A stretch of 11,261 bases of DNA from an uncultured Lachnospiraceae bacterium (GTDB taxonomy: Bacteria > Bacillota > Clostridia > Lachnospirales > Lachnospiraceae). The notes under the pieces were generated by a model. The model was not told the DNA's origin, ran no database searches, and saw only the letters and a program-made list of their open reading frames with translations. How positions within the stretch are numbered: position 1 is the stretch's first letter; each line of letters begins with the position of its first letter. Position numbers and translations under genes: made by a program. This document shows positions 5,864 through 11,261 of the stretch, piece after piece. The DNA is taken from contig CAMQOJ010000088.1 in assembly GCA_947003375.1 (NCBI GenBank), positions 1-11,261 of the forward strand, read 5' to 3'.

Positions 5864-6367
5864 TCAAATCTGCGCATTTGCTTCCGGCTTCCAGGTCTCG
5901 ATCCGGGAGACCATATCGGCCAGGGCGCAGATATCCTCCCCCGCCTTCTTGCCTGTCAGGATCACGTCCGTATCCCCTCTGCATTCCAGCAGCGCCTTCA
6001 GATCCTCCAGGGACACAATCTCCTTCTCCACCAGCCGGAGCACCTCGTCCAGTATCAGCAGGTCGCACTCCCTGGTGATCAGCACCTTTTTGGCGAAATT
6101 CATCTCGTTCTTGATGTTGACGATTTCCTCCTGCTTCTCCTCCTCCGACAGGTTCTCGTAGCTCTCGTCGGCTTTCTCGAAACAGAACAGCTTGATTTCC
6201 GGTTCCATCCTGCGCAGGAAGTCCTGAGACTTCATGCCGTTCCCCTTCAGGAACTGAAGGATGACCACGCTCTTCCCCTCCATCGCGGCCTGCAAAGCCC
6301 GCCCCAGAGCCGCCGGGGACTTCCCCTTTCCGTCACCGGCATATATATTGACCAATCCTTTTGCCAT
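5864..6367 (-). CDS. cobO: Cob(I)yrinic acid a,c-diamide adenosyltransferase (CobO/BtuR family)
   Basis: 167 residues. CobO/BtuR (CobA) enzymes transfer the adenosyl group of ATP to Co(I) of corrinoids, making or recycling adenosylcobalamin. The family P-loop is at 11-18, GDGKGKSP, where most members have G-x-GKGKT; Ser17 can replace Thr as the Mg ligand. A Walker B-like DLLILDE lies at 102-108, VILTGK at 135-140, and ADMVSRIETW at 150-159, where relatives have the conserved D-V-T/S-E segment. It is somewhat shorter than the roughly 180-200 residue enterobacterial BtuR. The start at 6367 has GAGGTGGGG directly upstream. It has its own promoter, with no cobalamin riboswitch in the short leader and no other cobalamin gene nearby, which suggests corrinoid salvage. 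Corrinoid substrate specificity cannot be told from sequence. Confidence 0.88.
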   Translation of the reverse strand: MAKGLVNIYAGDGKGKSPAALGRALQAAMEGKSVVILQFLKGNGMKSQDFLRRMEPEIKLFCFEKADESYENLSEEEKQEEIVNIKNEMNFAKKVLITRECDLLILDEVLRLVEKEIVSLEDLKALLECRGDTDVILTGKKAGEDICALADMVSRIETWKPEANAQI

Positions 6368-6407
6368 ACCCCACCTCGTTTCACCCGAAATATTTCAAGA
6401 CAGTCTC

Positions 6408-6436
6408 ATCATACCATACTTTCCTGATTTTGGCAA
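6408..6436 (-). promoter_or_regulatory. Promoter of cobO
   Basis: On the minus strand TTGCCA (6436-6431), a 17-nt spacer and TATGAT (6413-6408). Transcription would begin near 6401, giving a leader of only about 34 nt before the cobO start, too short for a cobalamin riboswitch. Confidence 0.8.
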
Positions 6437-6474
6437 ACACTAACGTCGATTTGGGTAAAAGGCTCCGGTTTCGT

Positions 6475-6619
6475 CGTTACTGCTCACGGCTTCGCCGCTC
6501 ACAGCAACATGATGCACACAAAATGAGCAAAGTACGCTCATTTTGGCGCCTGCTGTCTCGTGATTTTCGCGCATAATGCGCACGAAAACACTTCGCGGAA
6601 GCGTCTGTAAACAGTAACG
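6475..6619. repeat. 145-bp structured element of nested inverted repeats
   Basis: The element is closed by CGTTACTG (6475-6482) and CAGTAACG (6612-6619). Inside lie ACAGCA (6501-6506) with TGCTGT (6551-6556), enclosing a perfect 10-bp stem CAAAATGAGC (6519-6528) / GCTCATTTTG (6536-6545). Next comes the imperfect palindrome around TTTTCGCGCATAATGCGC (6564-6581) closing with CGAAAA. Small hairpins CGGC-TTC-GCCG (6487-6497), CTTC-GCG-GAAG and CTGT-AA-ACAG occur near the ends. It fills the gap between the SSB-like stop (6625) and the cobO promoter and has no credible ORF. It could be a miniature mobile repeat (MITE/REP-like), a structured RNA or an end-of-transcript structure. I have an unverified impression that similar elements recur in Lachnospiraceae genomes. 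Confidence 0.7.
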
Positions 6620-6624
6620 TTCCA

Positions 6625-7263
6625 TCAAATTTCGTCTTCCGCGATCAGCTCCAGCTTGCTGACCGACACCTCGAAGGCCACCCTTCTCTCCACATTCTCC
6701 TCGTCCAGCTTCTTCATATATTCCCTGCTCTGTATCCGCCCCCACACGGCACAGCGCTCCCCCACCTTGAAATTGTTGGCATAGCGGGCGTTCCGGCCCC
6801 AGCAGATGCAGGGTATGTAATCGGACTTGCCATAAGGACGGTTCACGGCCAGCAGGAGGTCCGCGATCTCCCTTCCAAGGGGCGTCTTCCTGTAGATCGG
6901 CTCCTTGCAGATATAGCCGTCCAGGAAGATCTGGTTGGTCTTGGAGCTCTCCTCCATCTCGTCCACGAAGCTCACCTCTCTGGCGAACACCGAGAGCACC
7001 AGACGATTCTTCCTCTCCTCATGGCGGTTGTAGGAACGGAACTGTCCGTTCACGCATATCAGTTCTCCCGTATAATCCGCCGTCACGTCCATCAGCCGCT
7101 CCGATACCATGACGGGAATGGTGTCGTAGCTCTCGCTGAGCCGCTTGCAGCGCACGTCCATCATGTAGAAGCCCTCTCCGAAAATCTCATGGCTATAGGT
7201 AAAACCGCTTGCTATCTCCCCCATAACCGTCACCTGGTTGTTTTCAATTACCTTATCTGTCAT
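6625..7263 (-). CDS. Single-stranded DNA-binding (SSB-like) protein with two OB-fold regions
   Basis: 212 residues. The C-terminal half (about 108-207) is a recognisable SSB OB domain: NQIFLDGYICKEPIYRKTPLG, then ADLLLAVNRPYGKSDYIPCI, CWGRNARYA, GERCAVWGRIQSREY. The N-terminal half (about 8-105), with VTVMGEIASGFTYSHEIFGE and ELICVNGQFRSYNR, looks like a second, diverged OB-fold of similar strand order. The C-terminus ELIAEDEI is acidic but lacks the DDDIPF tip by which canonical SSB recruits partners. It is therefore probably an accessory paralogue rather than the replicative SSB, perhaps in recombination or repair. The start at 7263 has GGGAG at 7271-7275, 7 nt away; the frame stays open upstream but without a better site. 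It is monocistronic and divergent from typA. Confidence 0.8.
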   Translation of the reverse strand: MTDKVIENNQVTVMGEIASGFTYSHEIFGEGFYMMDVRCKRLSESYDTIPVMVSERLMDVTADYTGELICVNGQFRSYNRHEERKNRLVLSVFAREVSFVDEMEESSKTNQIFLDGYICKEPIYRKTPLGREIADLLLAVNRPYGKSDYIPCICWGRNARYANNFKVGERCAVWGRIQSREYMKKLDEENVERRVAFEVSVSKLELIAEDEI

Positions 7264-7358
7264 TTTCGTTCTCCCTTCTTGTCCTAAGACTTTTTCCGGT
7301 AACACCTCCGGCGGGACATCCCCTGACGGATCCATATCCCAACGGCTGGATATTACTA

Positions 7359-7364
7359 TTTATA
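7359..7364 (-). promoter_or_regulatory. Possible -10 box for the SSB-like gene
   Basis: On the minus strand TATAAA (7364-7359) lies about 95 nt before the start. No good -35 is found at 16-18 nt (TACTAA at 17). Downstream of it a 6-bp inverted repeat ATATCC/GGATAT (7334-7339, 7348-7353) sits in the leader. The rest of the 360-bp gap 7264-7623 holds the typA promoter and leader and nothing else I recognise. Confidence 0.3.
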
Positions 7365-7490
7365 CAATAGAAACGGGCATTTTAGTACCATTTCTCACCG
7401 CACTCTTCGTCATTTTTTGCAAAACCGCATTCTATTTCATTTCTGAATCTATGTAAAATCGAAAACCAACCCTCCGCATCCCAATAATCC

Positions 7491-7519
7491 TTGCGTCCCG
7501 CGGGAAATAGTGCTATACT
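7491..7519 (+). promoter_or_regulatory. Promoter of typA
   Basis: TTGCGT (7491-7496), a 17-nt spacer, and TATACT (7514-7519) preceded by the extended -10 TG at 7511-7512. Transcription would start near 7526, giving a leader of about 98 nt to the ATG at 7624. A TTGACA at 7572-7577 has no -10 partner. Confidence 0.75.
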
Positions 7520-7623
7520 GTAACAGTTTGAAAATGTGCCTGAAAAAGCCATCGGCAAAGATAGACACAGGTTGACAATCCGGCAATCCCCAGGGCTGCC
7601 GCGCACAGAGAGGTATGATAATC

Positions 7624-9456
7624 ATGAATCAAAAAAGAGAAGATGTAAGGAACGTCGCCATCATAGCCCATGTAGACCACGGCAAGACCACTTTGGTGGA
7701 TGAGCTGTTGAAGCAGAGCGGCGTGTTCCGCGAAGGCCAGGACGTGGCGGAGCGCGTCATGGACTCCAATGATATCGAACGCGAGAGGGGCATCACCATC
7801 CTTTCCAAAAATACCGCCGTCCTGTACAAAGGGACTAAAATCAACATCGTTGACACCCCGGGCCATGCGGACTTCGGCGGCGAGGTGGAGCGGGTGCTGA
7901 AGATGGTCAACGGCGTCATCCTGGTGGTGGACGCCTTCGAGGGCCCCATGCCCCAGACGAAGTTCGTGCTCCGCAAGGCCCTGGAGCTGAAGCTCCCGGT
8001 CATCGTATGCATCAACAAGATAGACCGCCCCGAGGCCAGGCCTGATGAGGTGGTGGACGAGGTGCTGGAGCTGTTCCTGGAGCTGGACGCGGACGATGCG
8101 CAGCTGGACTGCCCCTTTGTCTACGCCTCGGCGAAGACAGGCGTGGCTTCCATGGATTCCGACGGAAACGGCGCCAATATGGAGCCCCTCTTCGAGACCA
8201 TCGTGGACTACATTCCCGCCCCTGAGGGAGATCCCGAGGCCGGCACACAGGTGCTGATCAGCACCATCGACTACAACGAGTACGTGGGCCGCATCGGCAT
8301 CGGCAAGGTGGACAACGGCATTATCAAGGTGAACCAGGAAGTGGTCATCTGCAACCACCACGACCCGGACAAGCAGGTAAAGGTCAAGGTCAGCAAGCTG
8401 TACGAGTTCAACGGCCTTGGCAAGGCGGAGGTAAAGGAGGCGGGCATCGGTTCCATCGTGGCCATCTCCGGCATCGCGGACATCCGCATCGGGGACACCC
8501 TCTGCTCCCCCGAGCAGGTTGTGCCCATCCCCTTCCAGAAAATCAGCGAGCCCACCATCGCCATGCAGTTCATGGTTAATGATTCCCCCTTGGCGGGCCT
8601 GGAGGGAAAATACGTCACCAGCCGCCATATCCGGGACAGGCTGTTCCGGGAGCTGAACACGGACGTGTCCCTGCGTGTGGAGGAGACGGACACCACCGAG
8701 TGCTTCAAGGTATCCGGCCGAGGCGAGCTGCACCTGTCCGTCCTGATTGAGAACATGCGCAGAGAGGGCTATGAGTTCGCCGTCAGCAAAGCGGAGGTCC
8801 TCTACCATACGGACGAGGACGGCAAGCGCACGGAGCCCATGGAGCTGGCCTACATCGATGTGCCCAACGAGTTCTCCGGGGCGGTCATCGAGAAGCTGGG
8901 CCAGCGCAAGGGGGAGCTGCGGAACATGGGCAGCATCTCCGGCGGCACCTACACAAGGCTGGAGTTCTCCATCCCCGCCAGGGGCCTGATCGGCTACCGG
9001 GGGGAGTTCCTGACGGACACCAAGGGCAACGGCATCCTGAACACGGTCTTCGACGGCTACGCGCCCTACAAGGGGGACATCCAGTACAGGAAGCAGGGAT
9101 CCCTGATCGCCTTCGAGGCGGGGGAATCCATCACCTACGGCCTGTTCAACGCCCAAGAGCGGGGCACCCTGTTCATCGGCCCCGGCGAGAAGGTCTACGC
9201 CGGCATGGTGGTTGGCCAGACCGGCAGGAGCGAGGACATCGAGGTGAACGTCTGCAAGAAGAAGCAGCTCACCAACACCCGGGCCTCCGGCTCGGACGAG
9301 GCCCTGCGCCTGGTGCCGCCCAGGATCCTGTCCATGGAGCAGTGCCTGGACTTCATCGACACCGACGAGCTTCTGGAGGTCACGCCAAGCACTCTGCGGA
9401 TCCGCAAGAAAATCTTGGATCCCACCCTGCGCAAGCGGGCGGCCCTGCGCAAGTGA
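7624..9456 (+). CDS. typA: Ribosome-associated translational GTPase TypA/BipA
   Basis: 610 residues, normal for the family. TypA/BipA is an EF-G-like GTPase that binds the 70S ribosome and supports ribosome assembly and growth under stress such as cold. The GTPase motifs are complete: G1 AHVDHGKT 15-22, G2 RERGITI 53-59, G3 DTPGH 77-81, G4 NKID 131-134, G5 SAKTG 169-173. They are followed by beta-barrel domain 2, the EF-G-like domains III and V (SGRGELHLSVL; GLIGYRGEFLTDTKGNG) and the BipA-specific C-terminal domain (NVCKKKQLTNTRASGSDEAL). The start at 7624 (MNQKRED) is preferred to the in-frame ATG at 7615 because AGAGAGG at 7607-7613 is 10 nt from the former and only 1 nt from the latter. 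Single gene with its own promoter and terminator. Confidence 0.98.
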   Translation: MNQKREDVRNVAIIAHVDHGKTTLVDELLKQSGVFREGQDVAERVMDSNDIERERGITILSKNTAVLYKGTKINIVDTPGHADFGGEVERVLKMVNGVILVVDAFEGPMPQTKFVLRKALELKLPVIVCINKIDRPEARPDEVVDEVLELFLELDADDAQLDCPFVYASAKTGVASMDSDGNGANMEPLFETIVDYIPAPEGDPEAGTQVLISTIDYNEYVGRIGIGKVDNGIIKVNQEVVICNHHDPDKQVKVKVSKLYEFNGLGKAEVKEAGIGSIVAISGIADIRIGDTLCSPEQVVPIPFQKISEPTIAMQFMVNDSPLAGLEGKYVTSRHIRDRLFRELNTDVSLRVEETDTTECFKVSGRGELHLSVLIENMRREGYEFAVSKAEVLYHTDEDGKRTEPMELAYIDVPNEFSGAVIEKLGQRKGELRNMGSISGGTYTRLEFSIPARGLIGYRGEFLTDTKGNGILNTVFDGYAPYKGDIQYRKQGSLIAFEAGESITYGLFNAQERGTLFIGPGEKVYAGMVVGQTGRSEDIEVNVCKKKQLTNTRASGSDEALRLVPPRILSMEQCLDFIDTDELLEVTPSTLRIRKKILDPTLRKRAALRK

Positions 9457-9480
9457 TGGCTCAGAGAGATATCTGTCTAT

Positions 9481-9507
9481 ATCGGGGAGGCTTCCTCCCC
9501 GATTTTT
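9481..9507 (+). terminator. Intrinsic terminator of typA
   Basis: ATCGGGGAGG (9481-9490), a 3-nt loop CTT, and CCTCCCCGAT (9494-9503) form a perfect 10-bp GC-rich stem followed by TTTT. It begins 24 nt after the typA stop. Confidence 0.95.
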
Positions 9508-9670
9508 ATGCACAGGCCCGTGCGCGGGAAACATGCCCATCCTTCCCCTTCCATGCCAAATCATACGGACATACGCCGCCCCTCGCTTATTTCCTCTGAA
9601 TCCGGGACACTTTCGACATACCAGACAAATAATACTGCTCAGAACCTTAGAAACTACGATTTTCTGACAC

Positions 9671-9685
9671 CCACATTTTCTGTGG
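9671..9685. other. Small hairpin in the convergent gap typA / VWA gene
   Basis: CCACA (9671-9675) pairs with TGTGG (9681-9685) around TTTTC. It is 34 nt past the VWA gene stop on the minus strand and lacks a U-run, so it is at best a weak terminator. I see nothing else in 9508-9718: no open frame with a ribosome binding site and no recognisable repeat. Confidence 0.3.
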
Positions 9686-9718
9686 ATGAATTTACTTTAC
9701 CAAATATTGCCTCCAAAG

Positions 9719-10384
9719 TCAAGGGGTTGAAAAAAATTTCTTCCCTCTCTTCCCCGCCTCCTTCCGAATCGCCTCCAGTGGCGCTGAGGGGAGCTGGCTG
9801 GTGGCCCTGAATGCCGCCACTGCCTCGCTCATCATCTGGAAGTTCAGTTGGGTGCCCGCCCGATCCGGCACGTAATCCGCCGCACGGTCCGGGGAGATGC
9901 CGAACCTCCCTGCCGTCTCCACGGCATCGATGTTTGCCCCCAGGAACACGAACTCCCAGCCGTACCGTTCCTTTTCGCAGGAAATCATGCTCTTTATCCT
10001 GTCCGAGGAGTATTCGCGGCTGGCGTTCTCCTCCCCGTCCGTGATGATGACGAACATCACTTTCTCCGCCCGGTATTCCTCCTCCGTGTTCTTCTGTACG
10101 CTTATGAGCTTGTGAATCGTCGTGCCGACGGCATCCAGCAGGGCCGTGGAGCCGCCTACCTGGTACTCTTTTTCCGTCATGGGGCTGACCCCGCGGATGT
10201 CGATGCGGTCGTGGAGCAGCTCGTAGCGGTTGTCGAAGAGGGCCGTGGTGATCCTGCACTCCCCCTCCACGCCCCGCTGCTTCTGCAGCATGGCGTTGAA
10301 GCCGCCGATGGTGTCCTTCTCCAGCCCAGCCATGGAACCGCTTTTGTCCAGGATAAATACCAGTTCTGTCATACCTTTTTTCAT
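9719..10384 (-). CDS. Von Willebrand factor type A (VWA) domain protein
   Basis: 221 residues, essentially one VWA domain. The metal-ion-dependent adhesion site is complete: DKSGS at 13-17, Thr80 in GGSTALLD, and Asp116 in VIITDGEEN. Strand LVFILD at the start and EFVFLGANIDAVETAGRFGI at 144-163 are typical of cytoplasmic TerY-like VWA proteins. There is no signal peptide or membrane segment, so it is intracellular. Such proteins usually act as metal-dependent scaffolds for partners; the partner here is not identified. The start at 10384 has AGGAGG at 10393-10398 with 8 nt spacing. It lies 79 bp downstream of a macro-domain gene on the same strand, with a hairpin and a possible promoter between. 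The tail EAGKRGKKFFSTP is basic. Stress-response or ADP-ribose-linked function is suggested by context only. Confidence 0.88.
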   Translation of the reverse strand: MKKGMTELVFILDKSGSMAGLEKDTIGGFNAMLQKQRGVEGECRITTALFDNRYELLHDRIDIRGVSPMTEKEYQVGGSTALLDAVGTTIHKLISVQKNTEEEYRAEKVMFVIITDGEENASREYSSDRIKSMISCEKERYGWEFVFLGANIDAVETAGRFGISPDRAADYVPDRAGTQLNFQMMSEAVAAFRATSQLPSAPLEAIRKEAGKRGKKFFSTP

Positions 10385-10416
10385 AGAAAAAACCTCCTGT
10401 GTGTTTTGATGGCTTT

Positions 10417-10422
10417 ATTATA
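10417..10422 (-). promoter_or_regulatory. Possible -10 box of the VWA gene
   Basis: On the minus strand a perfect TATAAT (10422-10417) lies 32 nt before the VWA start. The expected -35 position (ACCATA at 17 nt) is poor. It may be a factor-dependent promoter or a chance match. TATAAT also sits in the loop of a 4-bp hairpin GGCT/AGCC (10411-10425). Confidence 0.4.
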
Positions 10423-10443
10423 GCCTGCACAGAAGGTTCTATG

Positions 10444-10460
10444 GTCGCTTTCAAAGCGAC
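10444..10460. repeat. 17-bp inverted repeat between macro and VWA genes
   Basis: GTCGCTTT (10444-10451) and AAAGCGAC (10453-10460) are perfect reverse complements around one base. It begins 4 nt past the macro gene stop and covers the region where a -35 for the TATAAT at 10417-10422 would be. On the minus strand no U-run follows, so an operator dyad for the VWA gene is as likely as an RNA hairpin. Confidence 0.55.
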
Positions 10461-10463
10461 AGT

Positions 10464-11261
10464 TCAGGAGCCCAGAAGGGGCTGGTCGTAGGCAAAGAGC
10501 ACTTCGTTGATCTCGAAGATATTGTACCTGCCGCTGACGATGAAGTACTCCACGATCACATCGAATTTGCTGGCATGGGACAGGGCGTAGCCCGCCCGCC
10601 CCAGCAGGCTGTCCGTCTCGGGAAGCGTCAGCTCCAGGGCCACCGCAAGGGCCAGAATCGTGGGCTTTTTGGGTGTGTAGCCCTTTCCCTTTCGGATTTT
10701 GGAGAAGAGCTTGCGGTCGATGTTGGCCTTTTTATAGACTTCCACATCCGTCTTTCCCTTGGCATCGATGAGCTTCAGCAGGGCTTCGGAAAAGGGCTCG
10801 TCCAGATGATTCAGCAGGGAGTCGATTCCCCCCATGGCTGCAGCGATGTCTATGAAAGCGGCCGCCCTTGGGGTAGATGGCTTCTGCGGGGATGGGGCTT
10901 TTCCTTTCAGAGAGGGCGGCGCTTCCGCCTCCTTTTCCGTTTCCAGGAGCTGGCGGGAGCGTATCTGTTCTTTCGGATATCTATCATCGATATAATGTTC
11001 ATCAATGTAGCTCTCCACCTTGCCCAGCAGGCTTTGGCTGATGCGGAAGGCGGATTTATCGAAGACGACCAGATAGACCGTCATGTCGTGGCTGTCCAGG
11101 AACTGCATGACGGCCTCCCTTGCCACCTCCAGGGCCTCCTCCTTTGGATAGCCGTATATGCCGCTGGAGATCAGGGGAAAAGCGATGCTCCCGCAGCCCT
11201 TGGAAGCCGCCAGCTCCAGGGATTTCGTATAGGATGCGTGCAGGAGACAGCGGCACCGGGC
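10464..11261 (-). CDS. Macro-domain protein with helical HTH-like C-terminal domain, N-terminus outside window
   Basis: The frame is open to the window edge at 11261, giving 265 visible residues with the start missing. Residues 1-68 are the C-terminal half of a macro domain: LELAASKGCGSIAFPLISSG, the IYGYPKEEALEVA signature, and MTVYLVVFD. Macro domains bind or hydrolyse ADP-ribose compounds; the N-terminal Asn/Asp loop is not visible, so activity cannot be judged. A basic, Pro/Ser-rich linker (about 106-132) leads to a helical domain at 155-265 whose pattern (EALLKLIDAKGKTDVEVYKK, then DRKLFSKIRKG, then KPTILALAVALELTLPETDSLLGRAGYALS) resembles an XRE-type helix-turn-helix. A conserved-looking tail ends in FEINEVLFAYDQPLLGS. 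A GTG at 11126 falls inside the macro domain and is not the start. Probably the upstream partner of the VWA gene. Confidence 0.85.
   Translation of the reverse strand, partial: ARCRCLLHASYTKSLELAASKGCGSIAFPLISSGIYGYPKEEALEVAREAVMQFLDSHDMTVYLVVFDKSAFRISQSLLGKVESYIDEHYIDDRYPKEQIRSRQLLETEKEAEAPPSLKGKAPSPQKPSTPRAAAFIDIAAAMGGIDSLLNHLDEPFSEALLKLIDAKGKTDVEVYKKANIDRKLFSKIRKGKGYTPKKPTILALAVALELTLPETDSLLGRAGYALSHASKFDVIVEYFIVSGRYNIFEINEVLFAYDQPLLGS

Noticed and set aside
6368..6410. Cobalamin riboswitch upstream of cobO
   Set aside because: The promoter leaves a leader of only about 34 nt, and the upstream element does not show the B12-box core.
6440..6624. Minus-strand open frame across the structured element (including FCVHHVAVSGEAVSSNDETG)
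   Set aside because: No ribosome binding site. It starts inside the SSB-like gene in another frame and its sequence is dictated by the inverted repeats.
7513..9564. Long open frame of about 680 codons on the minus strand across typA
   Set aside because: It is the mirror of a highly biased GC-rich gene, has Leu/Val/His/Gln-rich composition with no domain, and overlaps an intact typA with all its motifs.
11239..11250. GGAGACAG near the right end as a second adapter remnant
   Set aside because: It matches only the last few bases of the mosaic end and lies within a continuous, plausible macro-domain reading frame.

Overview
The window reads as high-GC Firmicutes DNA, most likely a Lachnospiraceae (Clostridia) gut bacterium. 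This is inferred from the protein types (eukaryotic-like HisA, class III FBPase, two-OB SSB-like protein, macro-domain protein with a helical tail), the strong AGGAGG-type ribosome binding sites and the L-box lysine riboswitch. It is housekeeping chromosome, with structured intergenic repeats and a more accessory-looking right end. No phage, IS transposase, CRISPR array, tRNA or rRNA was seen.

The left end is not biology. Bases 1-50 are an untrimmed Illumina Nextera adapter (P5 remnant, 8-base i5 index, Read 1 and mosaic end), so genomic sequence starts at 51. The first gene, hisA (minus strand), is cut by this artefact and lacks its C-terminus. Divergent from it is a small low-complexity lipoprotein gene (968-1519, plus), preceded by a perfect inverted repeat.

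The centre is a minus-strand block read right to left: cobO, dapA, dapB, fbp. A near-consensus promoter (5824-5852) starts a leader of about 300 nt in front of dapA. The leader holds a 5'-end hairpin, a clear lysine riboswitch aptamer (5609-5776) and an intrinsic terminator (5554-5583), so lysine should switch off dapA and, if transcription continues through the 247-bp gap, dapB and fbp. That gap carries three related repeat units, one inverted. cobO has its own promoter and a short leader with no cobalamin riboswitch. Between cobO and the SSB-like gene lies a compact 145-bp element with nested inverted repeats (6475-6619), bounded by CGTTACTG/CAGTAACG.

The SSB-like gene (minus) and typA/bipA (plus) diverge from a 360-bp region with a good typA promoter; typA ends at a textbook terminator (9481-9507). 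The right end has two minus-strand genes: a VWA-domain protein with an intact MIDAS, and upstream of it a macro-domain protein fused to a helical, HTH-like C-terminal domain, cut by the window edge. These two, with the structured repeats, are the least explained parts. I found no convincing wholly new multi-gene system.
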